Shown here: piece after piece, positions 8,192 through 16,608 of the stretch | Position numbering within the stretch: position 1 is the stretch's first letter | How the letters are laid out: every line of letters starts with the position of its first letter | Assembly: GCF_014284335.1 (NCBI RefSeq) | Contig: NZ_JACOGF010000006.1 | Span: 1 to 64,000 of the forward strand | From: Undibacterium hunanense | Lineage (GTDB): Bacteria > Pseudomonadota > Gammaproteobacteria > Burkholderiales > Burkholderiaceae_D | Length of the DNA: 64,000 nucleotides | Direction of reading: 5' to 3' | Program-made: the position numbers and the translations under genes | The notes under the pieces: generated by a model | What the model saw: the letters and a program-made list of their open reading frames with translations, nothing else | Database searches by the model: none | What the model was told of the DNA's origin: nothing

Positions 8192-9529
8192 ATGCCTACC
8201 GTACTGATTATTGATGATAACACCACCGTTGCGGTGGCACTGGAAGTACTGTTTTCGCTGCATGATATCGATGCAATCTGTGCCACATCGCCAGAACAGG
8301 GCCTGGCGATGCTGGACCAGCACGCCGTTGATCTGGTGATACAGGATATGAACTTTACAGCGGATACCACCTCTGGCGAAGAAGGCGAAGCTTTGTTTAG
8401 TGAAATTCGCAAACACTTTCCAGATTTGCCCGTGGTGTTGCTGACAGCCTGGACCCATCTCGATACCGCCGTCAATCTGATCAAGTCAGGCGCGGCGGAT
8501 TATCTGGGTAAACCCTGGAATGATCAGAAGCTGCTGACCACGGTTCGTAACCTGATAGAACTGGGCCAGACCAATCGTGCACTGCAACCGCGGCTGCAAA
8601 GAGAACGCAAGCAAAAACGCGAGCTGGAACAAAAATTCAATCTGTGCGGTCTGGTCTGGAATGATGCCGCCACCGAGCGCGTGCTGGGCATGGCTTGCCA
8701 GGTCGCACGTGCCGATGTGCCGGTGTTGATTACCGGCCCCAACGGCGCGGGCAAGGAAAGGATAGCGCAAATCATCCAGGCCAATTCCAGCGTCAGGGAC
8801 GGCCCTTTTGTCATCCTGAATTGCGGTGCCCTGCCGTCAGAACTGATTGAAGCTGAATTGTTTGGAACCGAAGCCGGTGCCTATACCGGTGCCGGCAAGG
8901 CACGCGAAGGCAAGTTTGAAGCCGCTGACGGCGGCACTCTGTTTCTCGATGAAATCGGCAACCTGCCTTTAGCGGGTCAGATGAAATTATTGCGTGTGCT
9001 GGAAACCGGGCGTTTCGAACGCCTGGGGTCCAACAAGGAAAGACAGGTCAAGGTCAGGGTACTCAGCGCCACCAATGCCGACTTGCAAGCCATGATCAGG
9101 GCCGGTAGTTTCCGACAGGATTTGCTGTATCGCTTGAACGTGATCGAATTGCATCTGCCACCGCTGGCCGAACGGACGGGCGACATCTTGCCGCTGGCAG
9201 AATCTTTTCTGTCCGATGGCAAAAGCCTGCACCCGACGGCACAAAGCTGCCTGCAACAATATGCATGGCCAGGCAATGTCAGGGAACTGAAAAATGTCTT
9301 GCAACGCGCTTGCCTGCTGGCGGCCAAAAATGAAATCATGCCAGCCGATTTAGGCTTGCCTGCCAGTATCTCCTGGGCCAGTAGCGACAATGAACCGGAC
9401 AAGGAAGCCATAGAACGGGCACTGAGCAAGGCCGGTGGCGTGGTGGCACAGGCAGCGGCTGAATTGGGATTAAGCCGGCAAGCCCTGTATCGCCGCATGG
9501 ACAGGTTGGGCATCAACCGTAACGCATGA
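8192..9529 (+). CDS. Sigma-54-dependent response regulator (NtrC family)
   Basis: A 445-residue enhancer-binding protein. The receiver domain (1-125) has acidic residues IIDDN and the phospho-acceptor D52 in LVIQDMNF. The AAA+ domain (about 150-370) has Walker A GPNGAGKE and Walker [11 protein letters not shown]. The C-terminal Fis-type helix-turn-helix ends QAAAELGLSRQALYRRMDRL. The sigma-54 contact loop reads GAYTGA, not GAFTGA. Encoded after the exporter genes and overlapping the kinase gene by 4 bases, it very probably activates the sigma-54 promoter at 3514-3529, giving positive feedback. Confidence 0.92.
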   Translation: MPTVLIIDDNTTVAVALEVLFSLHDIDAICATSPEQGLAMLDQHAVDLVIQDMNFTADTTSGEEGEALFSEIRKHFPDLPVVLLTAWTHLDTAVNLIKSGAADYLGKPWNDQKLLTTVRNLIELGQTNRALQPRLQRERKQKRELEQKFNLCGLVWNDAATERVLGMACQVARADVPVLITGPNGAGKERIAQIIQANSSVRDGPFVILNCGALPSELIEAELFGTEAGAYTGAGKAREGKFEAADGGTLFLDEIGNLPLAGQMKLLRVLETGRFERLGSNKERQVKVRVLSATNADLQAMIRAGSFRQDLLYRLNVIELHLPPLAERTGDILPLAESFLSDGKSLHPTAQSCLQQYAWPGNVRELKNVLQRACLLAAKNEIMPADLGLPASISWASSDNEPDKEAIERALSKAGGVVAQAAAELGLSRQALYRRMDRLGINRNA

Positions 9530-10899
9530 TGTCAGACTCATCAGACAAGCATGGCAAAACCGGGAAAACGCTGGTGCCGTCATTGATCAGCCGCCTCAGC
9601 CTCAGCGTTGCGGGCCTGCTGACCCTGGCAGTATCGCTGACAACCGGCCTGCACTACTGGCTGGATCTGCATCCCTTGCTGACAGCTTCCATCAGCCTGC
9701 TGGTGATGCTGCCCTTCGGGTTGATTATCATACGCAGCCAGATGCACTCCGTCATACGGCTGTTCCATACGCTGGCCGGTACGGTCATCAGTTATCAGGA
9801 CAATGATTTTTCTTTTGGCGTGCATTGGCCGTATGCGGATGAGCTGGGAGAACTGGTCGACGCCCACAATGCGCTGGGCGACATATTGCGCAGCCAGCGC
9901 CTGGACCTGGTACAGCGCGAGCTCCTGCTCGACACCATGCTGCAAAATACGCCGGTAGCCATGCTGCTGACCACCGATCAAAGCATCATCGTCTTTGCGA
10001 ATATCGTGGCCCGCCAATTGCTCAACCAGGGACGCAAGCTGGAAGGTCATCATTTCAATGAATTGCTGAACCGTGTTTCATTGTCTTTGCGCGAAGCCAT
10101 ACAGCGCGGCGGTGATGGTCTGTTCACTGTCAGTGCAGCCAGTGCCGATGAAGAGGAAGAAGTCTATCACCTGGCACGCCGTCATTTCAGCCTGAATGGA
10201 CGACATCATGAATTATTCCTGCTGCGTCACCTGACGGTGGAATTGCGCCGTCAGGAAGTACAGACCTGGAAGAAAGTCATACGCGTCATCAGTCATGAAT
10301 TGAATAATTCACTGGCCCCCGTCGCCTCGCTGGCCAATTCGGCCAAGGAACTGGTACGACGCGGACAAACGGAACGCCTGCCTGCCATCCTGCACACCAT
10401 AGAAGAACGCACCCGCCACCTGGAAAGTTTTATCGATGGGTATGCCAGGTTTGCGAAATTGCCGACACCCCGTCTGGAAAACATCAACTGGATAAGCTTC
10501 ATCAACGGATTGAAATCGCAAATCACGTTCACGATAAGCGGCAACATCCCAGATGAAAGCATCAGTGTTGACCCAGCGCAAATGGAACATGCCCTGCTCA
10601 ACCTGCTGAAGAATGCGCATGAATCGGGTTCAGTCGAAAGTGAAGTCGGCCTGGCCATACGTGTCGTGCAGGATATTGCACGCATAGAGATCATGGACAG
10701 AGGTAGCGGTATGACGGATACGGTGATGTCGAATGCGCTGATTCCCTTCTATTCCACCAAACGCAGCGGCACCGGACTGGGGTTGGCGCTGGTACGCGAA
10801 ATCATAGAAGCCCATGGCGGGCGCATCACCCTCAATAACAGGGAAGGCGGCGGACTGTCAGTCAGCCTGTTTTTGCCTGTCAACCACGCGGTAAGATAA
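9526..10899 (+). CDS. Sensor histidine kinase of the exporter operon
   Basis: A 457-residue kinase with two N-terminal membrane helices (about 20-45 and 48-70) separated by only a few residues, so it has almost no periplasmic loop and probably senses within the membrane or through a partner. HAMP- and PAS-like regions follow, then the phospho-acceptor H257 in VISHELNNSLAP. The ATPase domain has N-box NLLKNAHESG, G1 DRGSGM and G2 GTGLGLALVREI. The HELNN box is typical of NtrB/NtrY-like kinases. It is the cognate kinase of the preceding regulator. Exporter-linked kinases of this type can sense the transport state, but that is inference here. Confidence 0.9.
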   Translation: MMSDSSDKHGKTGKTLVPSLISRLSLSVAGLLTLAVSLTTGLHYWLDLHPLLTASISLLVMLPFGLIIIRSQMHSVIRLFHTLAGTVISYQDNDFSFGVHWPYADELGELVDAHNALGDILRSQRLDLVQRELLLDTMLQNTPVAMLLTTDQSIIVFANIVARQLLNQGRKLEGHHFNELLNRVSLSLREAIQRGGDGLFTVSAASADEEEEVYHLARRHFSLNGRHHELFLLRHLTVELRRQEVQTWKKVIRVISHELNNSLAPVASLANSAKELVRRGQTERLPAILHTIEERTRHLESFIDGYARFAKLPTPRLENINWISFINGLKSQITFTISGNIPDESISVDPAQMEHALLNLLKNAHESGSVESEVGLAIRVVQDIARIEIMDRGSGMTDTVMSNALIPFYSTKRSGTGLGLALVREIIEAHGGRITLNNREGGGLSVSLFLPVNHAVR

Positions 10900-10948
10900 G
10901 TACCATCCACCGTAAATACCGCACCAAGGACCGCAGTAAAATTTACAC

Positions 10949-12136
10949 TTACTGCATCCCCACCAGCGGTAAACTCATGCGCATGGAAAGACCGCCTTCC
11001 TGGCGGTTATTGGCCACGATGCGACCACCATGTGCCTGTATGACGCGCTGGGTAATTGCCAGACCAAGACCATAGCCATCGGTATTGCGCTCGGCATCAT
11101 GGCCGCGATAAAACGGTCGGAAAATATTGTCCAGTTCAGCTTCCGGGACGCCACTGCCTTCGTCCAGCACTGTCACCTGGATTTCATTGCTCAGCACGGC
11201 TACTTCCAGTGTCACTGTGCTACCCGGCCGCGTATGCCGCAGTGCATTGCGCAATACGTTTTCAAATGCCCGGTATAACAACTCATATTTTCCCTTTACA
11301 CCGACCAGGGCAAGTCGTTCCGGCTGACAGGTAGTGACAAAGTTTTTCTGTACAGACTGCGCTTCAAAGCTGGCGGTATCCATCAGTTCTATCATCAGTT
11401 CATCCATATGGATGAGGTCTTGTCCTATATTCGCACCGGCTTCCAGCCTGGACAAGGTCAGCAGTTCACCCACCAGCTTGTCCATGCGGATGGCTTCACG
11501 TTCCATCCTGGTCATATATTCTTCGGCTTTTTGCGGCTGCTGTCTGGCCAGGCCGATCGCTGCCTGCAAGCGCGCCAGCGGCGAACGCAGCTCATGCGAC
11601 ACGTCATGCAAAAGACGGCGCTGGCTCTGCAAGGCACCCGTCAGTTGTTCAGCCATGCGGTCAAAGTCACGGCCCAATGCCGTCAACTCATCCTGACGCT
11701 GCCCCATGCTGTCGCCTATACGCGTATGCAGACTACCGCCTGCCAGTGCGTGAAAAGCTTCGCTCAGGCGCCGTATCGGTTTCGCCATATACCATGCCAT
11801 TAATGCAGCAAACAGCAGGCTGGCAAAAAATGCTACCGACATAGGCACCAGCGCACGTGAAATTTCATCGTGTGGTTGCCCGCGCATTAGCGGCGGCCCG
11901 CCTCTGGATGAGGGTTCACCACGCGGCGGCATGCCAGGTCCGGGCCGTTGTTCATCTCCAGAAAAACGCGGACCATCGCCGAACGGCGGTGGTTTCCCAA
12001 AATCAGCGGTGCGTGTTGACGTGCTGTCCTTATCCAGCTCTAGATGCTTGAGCCAGAAAGTGGTACTGATACCGGCAATGGCAGTCAGTTGTGCCAGCCA
12101 GATAAAGAAAAAGAATTTCCAGAACAAGCGCCCCAT
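10949..12136 (-). CDS. CpxA-like sensor histidine kinase
   Basis: A 395-residue membrane kinase: helix 1 at about 8-26, a short periplasmic segment (about 30-110) with an unusual Pro/Gly/Arg-rich stretch (GPGMPPRGEPSSRGGPPL), helix 2 at about 115-133 and a HAMP domain. H181 lies in HDVSHELRSPLARL, followed by an ATPase domain (NALRHT, DEGSGVP, GYGLGLAI). The periplasmic part is shorter and more disordered than in E. coli CpxA. Its gene lies 2 bases after the response-regulator gene. It faces the upstream kinase operon convergently. Confidence 0.88.
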   Translation of the reverse strand: MGRLFWKFFFFIWLAQLTAIAGISTTFWLKHLELDKDSTSTRTADFGKPPPFGDGPRFSGDEQRPGPGMPPRGEPSSRGGPPLMRGQPHDEISRALVPMSVAFFASLLFAALMAWYMAKPIRRLSEAFHALAGGSLHTRIGDSMGQRQDELTALGRDFDRMAEQLTGALQSQRRLLHDVSHELRSPLARLQAAIGLARQQPQKAEEYMTRMEREAIRMDKLVGELLTLSRLEAGANIGQDLIHMDELMIELMDTASFEAQSVQKNFVTTCQPERLALVGVKGKYELLYRAFENVLRNALRHTRPGSTVTLEVAVLSNEIQVTVLDEGSGVPEAELDNIFRPFYRGHDAERNTDGYGLGLAITQRVIQAHGGRIVANNRQEGGLSMRMSLPLVGMQ

Positions 12137-12138
12137 GA

Positions 12139-12828
12139 TTACTCGCGGGTCAACATATAGCCCTGCCTGTAAACCGTCTGTATGACGGTACGGCCATCGG
12201 AAAATGCACTGATTTTCTGGCGTATGCTGCTGAGGTGTACATCGATATTGCGATCAAACCTGGTCAACGGCCGGCCCAGGCCCTGCTCCGACAAATCGCT
12301 CTTGCTGACAGTCTGGCCAGCATTTTTTGCCAGCAATTCCAGCAGGCTGAATTCGGTACTGGTCAGATCCAGCAATTTGTTATTCCATTCGGCCCGGCGC
12401 TGTCCTGGCCATATTTGCAAGGAACCTACCACCAGGGTTTGGCGATCATGCTCGATATTGACGCCGATCTGGGTGCGTCGCAAGATGGCGCGCAATCTGG
12501 CCAGCAATTCGCGTGGCGTGCAGGGTTTGGGGACGTAATCATCCGCTCCCAGTTCCAGACCGATGATGCGGTCGACGTCATCGCCCCTGGCGGTCAGCAT
12601 CAATACCGGGATACGGCTTTCAGCACGGATACGGCGCAAGGCATCAATACCGTTCATGCGCGGCATCATGACATCCAGTACGGCGATTTCATGTTCACCG
12701 GACAAGGCTTCCTTTGCAGCCTGTTCGCCGTCATGAGCTGTGGTAATGACAAAACCTTCACGCTCAAGGTATTCCTTGAGCATGCCTACCAGTTCGACAT
12801 CATCGTCAGCGAGTAATACCTTGGTCAT
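12139..12828 (-). CDS. cpxR: CpxR-like response regulator (OmpR family)
   Basis: A 229-residue regulator if it starts at MTKVLLADDD (12828); an in-frame ATG at 12870 is less likely because the extra residues do not fit the receiver fold. The receiver acceptor is D52 in AVLDVMMPRMNG, with the conserved Lys in YVPKPC. The winged-helix DNA-binding domain ends with GRPLTRFDRNIDVHLSSIRQKI, close to CpxR. The promoter region carries GTAAA-N5-GTAAA boxes, the CpxR recognition pattern, which supports both the family call and autoregulation. Confidence 0.8.
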   Translation of the reverse strand: MTKVLLADDDVELVGMLKEYLEREGFVITTAHDGEQAAKEALSGEHEIAVLDVMMPRMNGIDALRRIRAESRIPVLMLTARGDDVDRIIGLELGADDYVPKPCTPRELLARLRAILRRTQIGVNIEHDRQTLVVGSLQIWPGQRRAEWNNKLLDLTSTEFSLLELLAKNAGQTVSKSDLSEQGLGRPLTRFDRNIDVHLSSIRQKISAFSDGRTVIQTVYRQGYMLTRE

Positions 12829-12870
12829 CGGGAGCTGCCAGTTATCAACATAAGTTATGTACGTTTGCAA

Positions 12871-12918
12871 ATCATAGCAAAAATCACCTGGATTTTTGGC
12901 AAATTTACCTGCTTTTAC
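12871..12918 (-). promoter_or_regulatory. CpxR box and -10 element of the cpxR-like operon
   Basis: On the minus strand GTAAA-AGCAG-GTAAA (12904-12918) exactly fits the CpxR consensus GTAAA-N5-GTAAA. A -10 candidate TATGAT lies at 12871-12876. The -35 position is poor (CCAAAA), and the box lies just upstream of it, the arrangement of an activator-dependent promoter. The box ends 76 bases before the cpxR-like start. Confidence 0.65.
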
Positions 12919-12956
12919 AGTGTTTTCAGTTCAATTACACAAATTCCTTACCTATC

Positions 12957-12982
12957 TTTACGTTCGATTTACGGCGCTTTAC
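12957..12982 (-). promoter_or_regulatory. Second, triple CpxR-type box
   Basis: Three GTAAA half-sites on the minus strand at 12957-12961, 12968-12972 and 12978-12982, with spacers of 6 and 5 bases. The group lies about 50-75 bases upstream of the dioxygenase start and 129 bases from the cpxR-like start. It could serve either gene. Confidence 0.55.
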
Positions 12983-13031
12983 AAGCTGAAAAGACAAAAT
13001 ACCACAACCGCAACTTCTATATAAAAATGCC

Positions 13032-13934
13032 ATGGACAAGCTTAGCTCACACCTAGAAACCGACCTGAACAATCTGTTGCAGATGGCCGCCAACAGAAGG
13101 CAAATGCTGCGCTGGCTGTCGGCTGGAAGCGCCATGTCATTGCTGGCATGTGGTGGTGGCAGTTCCACCGCGACCGGCAGCACCACGACAAGTACGACAG
13201 GAACGACCACCAGCACGGGCACTACCACGGGTACCACGACCGGCACAAGCACCGGTACCACCACTGGTACAACAACGGCCATCGGTTCATGCACGGTCAT
13301 ACCGGAAGAAACGGCTGGCCCATATCCTGGCGATGGCAGTAACAGCAATGGCACCAGTATTGCCAATGCGTTGCTGCTGTCTGGCATAGTGCGCAGCGAC
13401 ATACGATCCAGCATCGCTGGTGCCAGTGCGGTGGCTGCTGGCGTACCGCTGACCATCAAATTACAGTTGGTAAATACCAAAACCAGTTGTGCATCCCTCG
13501 CCGGGTATGCAATTTATTTGTGGCATTGCGACCGTGATGGCAACTACTCCATGTATTCGTCGGGCATCACCAATGAAAACTATTTGCGCGGCGTACAGGA
13601 AACCGACAGCAGCGGCAATGTCAGTTTCACGACCATCTTCCCTGGCTGTTATTCAGGCCGTATACCGCATGTACATTTTGAGGTGTATCCAAGTTTAAGC
13701 AAGATCAGCAGCGCCAACAACAAAGTAAAAACATCACAATTCACCTTCCCTATGGCGACGTTGAATGAGGCCTATCAGGCCACAGGCTATACCACCAGTG
13801 TACGCAATCTGTCACAGATCACGTATGCGACCGATAATGTGTTCAGCGATGGCACCAGCCTGCAAATGGTTAGTGTGACTGGCAGTGCCACGCTGGGCTA
13901 TGTGGTTACCTTGTCCGTGGCGATTTCTGTATAA
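13032..13934 (+). CDS. Intradiol-dioxygenase-like lipoprotein
   Basis: A 300-residue protein. The N-terminus has RRQMLRWLSAGSAMSLLACGGG: a possible twin-arginine start plus a lipobox LLAC, predicting a lipid-anchored extracytoplasmic protein. A Thr/Gly/Ser-rich linker (about residues 46-85) follows, then an intradiol ring-cleavage dioxygenase domain starting EETAGPYPGD. Candidate iron ligands are the Tyr in DGNYSMY, the Tyr in GCYSGR and both His of PHVHFEV. The family cleaves catechols, but many secreted members have unknown substrates. No ribosome site is evident; a TATATA -10 element at 13018-13023 would start transcription almost at the ATG. The divergent cpxR-like gene shares the promoter region. 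Confidence 0.8.
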   Translation: MDKLSSHLETDLNNLLQMAANRRQMLRWLSAGSAMSLLACGGGSSTATGSTTTSTTGTTTSTGTTTGTTTGTSTGTTTGTTTAIGSCTVIPEETAGPYPGDGSNSNGTSIANALLLSGIVRSDIRSSIAGASAVAAGVPLTIKLQLVNTKTSCASLAGYAIYLWHCDRDGNYSMYSSGITNENYLRGVQETDSSGNVSFTTIFPGCYSGRIPHVHFEVYPSLSKISSANNKVKTSQFTFPMATLNEAYQATGYTTSVRNLSQITYATDNVFSDGTSLQMVSVTGSATLGYVVTLSVAISV

Positions 13935-13970
13935 AGTTTGTGGTCACTTATCTCCTGCTGACGCCTGCAT

Positions 13971-15479
13971 TCACGCAGGTATCAGCGGCAGGCGTATGGT
14001 CAACTGGGTTCCCTGGCCACTGGCCGAGTGCAAGTCAAATTCGCCGTTAAATGCCGCCACCCGTTCGCGCATGCCGGTAATGCCTATACCTGCTGTACTA
14101 TGGCCCATGTCGAAACCGGCACCATCATCACTCACCTCGATCTGCAATAGCTGTTGTTCAGGCATCATCGTCAATGCCACCTCTACCTGTGTGGCATGGG
14201 CATGCTTGAGCACATTCGACAAGGCTTCCTGAATAATGCGGTAAGCAGAAATCGCCAGTGCATTGTCAAGTTGCGCAAAGTCACCCTCGCTGTCAAAGTG
14301 AAACTGGCAAGCCTGTGCATTGCTGTTGTAATGCCTGAGCATGTCTTCGACTGCACCCTGCAAACCCAGCATGTCCAGTACCTCTGGTCGCAAGCGCCGT
14401 ACCAGGTTGCGGCCATTGGCATACAGATCCAGCGTCAACGTGGTGATGGCCCGGGCTCTTTCCTGTATTTCGTCTGCCGCCGCACCTGGTGCCATCTGTT
14501 CCGCCAGATGCAGGATGCGCTGTGATTCCAGCCGTGCAGCGATCAGGGACGCATTCAATTCATCATGAATCTCGATCGCGATGCTCTTGCGTTCATCTTC
14601 AACAATGGTATGCACTTTCTGTATCAGTTTTCTTTTTTCTGCATTTGCCTTCAGTGCTTCATTGCGTGATTCCAACAAATCCCTGGTTCTTTCCTGCACC
14701 TTGTTTTCCAGATCTTGCTTGGCCTGCTGCAGGCTGACCGACATGGTATTGATGGAAGTCTGCAAATCACCCAGTTCACCGCCTGTGCTTAATTCCAGGG
14801 TGGTGGAATAATCACCTTCGCGTATCTCACGCAAGGTCTCTATCGATCGCTGCAAGGGATAGGTCAGACTTTGCGACAGGAACACAGCCACCATGGCACT
14901 GACAAGCAGCGCCAGAGCACTCAGTGCCAGTTCAAACTGGAAGCGCTGACTATGCTTTTCCTGCAAACGCGTTGGCGACATGGTGACCCGCACGTAGCCT
15001 GCGATGTCGCTGTCTTTCCCGATTTTTTTTGCAGCTTCCATGCTGCGCCCGGTCAGTGCGGTATTCGCCGTATCTTTCAGGATATTGACCCATACCAGTT
15101 GTTTCTTGATGGGTACTTCGACATAGCGCTCATCACCCTGTACACGATTCGCAGAAATGATGTGAACGATATCTTTTTTGTCGGTATCCAGAACATCGAT
15201 CCTGAAAATGCTGTGATCCGACTGCATGACATCCGCCATGGTGCTTCTCAAGCCTGCCATGTTTTTGGACAGCAGATTGTATTCCACACTTTCTGCCAGC
15301 GCGGTCGACACGACATAGGCCCGCTCGGCCAGTTCCGTGCGAGCTTCCTGCAGGCGCGAGTGATAGGAATACCAGACGACTGAACAGAACATGTAGATCA
15401 CCGGCAACAAGGTGATCAGTATCACCCGCGTGCGTATTCCCCAATTCTTCCAGTTGAAGATATGCGTGCCCGACATCAA
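13971..15479 (-). CDS. HAMP/HisKA_3 sensor histidine kinase (NarX/UhpB-like)
   Basis: A 502-residue kinase. Helix 1 is at about 17-38, an extracytoplasmic sensor region lies at about 40-185, helix 2 (LALSALALLVSAMVAVFLSQ) is followed by HAMP, and a coiled coil (about 255-290) leads to a HisKA_3 domain with H305 in IAIEIHDELNASL. The C-terminal ATPase has NVLKHAHA and DDGAGFD. The sensor region has no recognisable ligand motif. It is encoded 22 bases after the NarL-type regulator at 15502-16155 and is its likely partner. The signal is unknown. Confidence 0.88.
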   Translation of the reverse strand: MMSGTHIFNWKNWGIRTRVILITLLPVIYMFCSVVWYSYHSRLQEARTELAERAYVVSTALAESVEYNLLSKNMAGLRSTMADVMQSDHSIFRIDVLDTDKKDIVHIISANRVQGDERYVEVPIKKQLVWVNILKDTANTALTGRSMEAAKKIGKDSDIAGYVRVTMSPTRLQEKHSQRFQFELALSALALLVSAMVAVFLSQSLTYPLQRSIETLREIREGDYSTTLELSTGGELGDLQTSINTMSVSLQQAKQDLENKVQERTRDLLESRNEALKANAEKRKLIQKVHTIVEDERKSIAIEIHDELNASLIAARLESQRILHLAEQMAPGAAADEIQERARAITTLTLDLYANGRNLVRRLRPEVLDMLGLQGAVEDMLRHYNSNAQACQFHFDSEGDFAQLDNALAISAYRIIQEALSNVLKHAHATQVEVALTMMPEQQLLQIEVSDDGAGFDMGHSTAGIGITGMRERVAAFNGEFDLHSASGQGTQLTIRLPLIPA

Positions 15480-15501
15480 CAGCCCGTCGCCGGTGGCAGC
15501 G

Positions 15502-16155
15502 TCATGGGGCGATCAGCCCATGTTTGACAGCCAGCTTGGTAATGTACGCAGGACGGTGTACGCCGAGCTTTTCCTTGATGGCCTGGCTGACATTGCTGAT
15601 GGTTTTCAGCGACAGATCCAGACGTTCGGCAATTTCGGCATTGGTCAGACCTTCTGCCATCAATTTGAAAATTTCCAGATCTCGTTCGCTCAGCAAAGAT
15701 TGCGGTGACTCATCACCACGCACCGACAAATTCGCCAGCCGTTCAGCAATCTGCGGCAAGAAATATAATTCTCCCTGGTGCGCACGTTGTACAGCGCTGG
15801 CCAGATCCGCCGGGTCACAATCCTTGGTGACAAAAGCCCTGGCACCCAGGCGATAGGCTTCCTTGATCAGCGCATCCTGATCGAACTGGCTGAGAAAGAT
15901 GATTTTTGCATCCGGGAATGTCGCCAGGATGTCACGCGCGGCATCCAGTCCTGTCAGCTCAGCACCGAAGCGTATGTCCAGTATCACCACGTCTGGCAGC
16001 AGGGCTGCATATTGCTCAAAGGCTTCTTGCGGGGTCCTGGCTTGCCCCAGCACCTTGATTCCCAAGTTACTGAGCGACATGGCAAAGCCCGTCATCACAA
16101 TAGGGTGATCGTCAGCCAGTAGTACCTTGATAGGGTTTTGCGTTTGCATATTCAC
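15502..16155 (-). CDS. NarL/FixJ-family response regulator
   Basis: A 217-residue regulator with receiver domain (acidic DDHP, acceptor D60 in DVVILDIRF, conserved Lys in FVTKDC) and a LuxR-type helix-turn-helix (LSERDLEIFKLMAEGLTNAEIAERLDLSLKTISN). The start at 16155 is followed by a second Met two codons later. First gene of a two-gene operon with the HisKA_3 kinase. Target genes are not evident; the nearest upstream gene in the divergent direction is the TonB protein. Confidence 0.9.
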   Translation of the reverse strand: MNMQTQNPIKVLLADDHPIVMTGFAMSLSNLGIKVLGQARTPQEAFEQYAALLPDVVILDIRFGAELTGLDAARDILATFPDAKIIFLSQFDQDALIKEAYRLGARAFVTKDCDPADLASAVQRAHQGELYFLPQIAERLANLSVRGDESPQSLLSERDLEIFKLMAEGLTNAEIAERLDLSLKTISNVSQAIKEKLGVHRPAYITKLAVKHGLIAP

Positions 16156-16426
16156 ACTATTTTCCTGTACGGCAGGGCAAATTACCCTTTACACGCAATG
16201 ATAATGCTTTTTACTAGCAATATCACTTTTCCCGATGCGATAACAGGATTCGCTGTCGATTTTTAAGCGACTTATTGCCATGGCTGCACTTTGGACGTAC
16301 CTAAATAAGCCTCTGTCTAACCGTATTTAATTGTTAATTCAACACATAAATTCCATTTTCCCTGCTAGAAAAACAACAGCCACCTCTATAAAAGCAAAGT
16401 AATTTCTTTTAAATTTCAATTTAAAT

Positions 16427-16462
16427 GCTTTTAAATAGCAATTTATATTGCTATATTAAAGC
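16427..16462. promoter_or_regulatory. A+T-rich inverted repeat upstream of the TonB gene
   Basis: GCTTTTAAATAGCAAT (16427-16442) and its imperfect complement (16447-16462) match at 14 of 16 positions around a 4-base loop. It lies in a 453-bp gene-free, A+T-rich stretch (16156-16608) between the NarL-type regulator and the TonB gene. It could be an operator or promoter-proximal hairpin. Nothing else recognisable is in the stretch. Confidence 0.35.
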
Positions 16463-16608
16463 ATATGGATTGCACGAGAACTTTCTTTCCCTCCCTAGCC
16501 AAAGGAAAAAACCCTCACGTGTCTGTCCAGATTGACACCAGCATGGTTTGCAATAGCCGTTTGCAATACCGCCTCATGACTGGCCTAAGCCCAAACTTGG
16601 AGAAAAAT

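Noticed and set aside
13170..13290. CRISPR-like repeat
   Set aside because: The repetition is within a coding region and gives a Thr/Gly-rich linker; units are 9-12 bases and irregular. No CRISPR array was found anywhere in the window.
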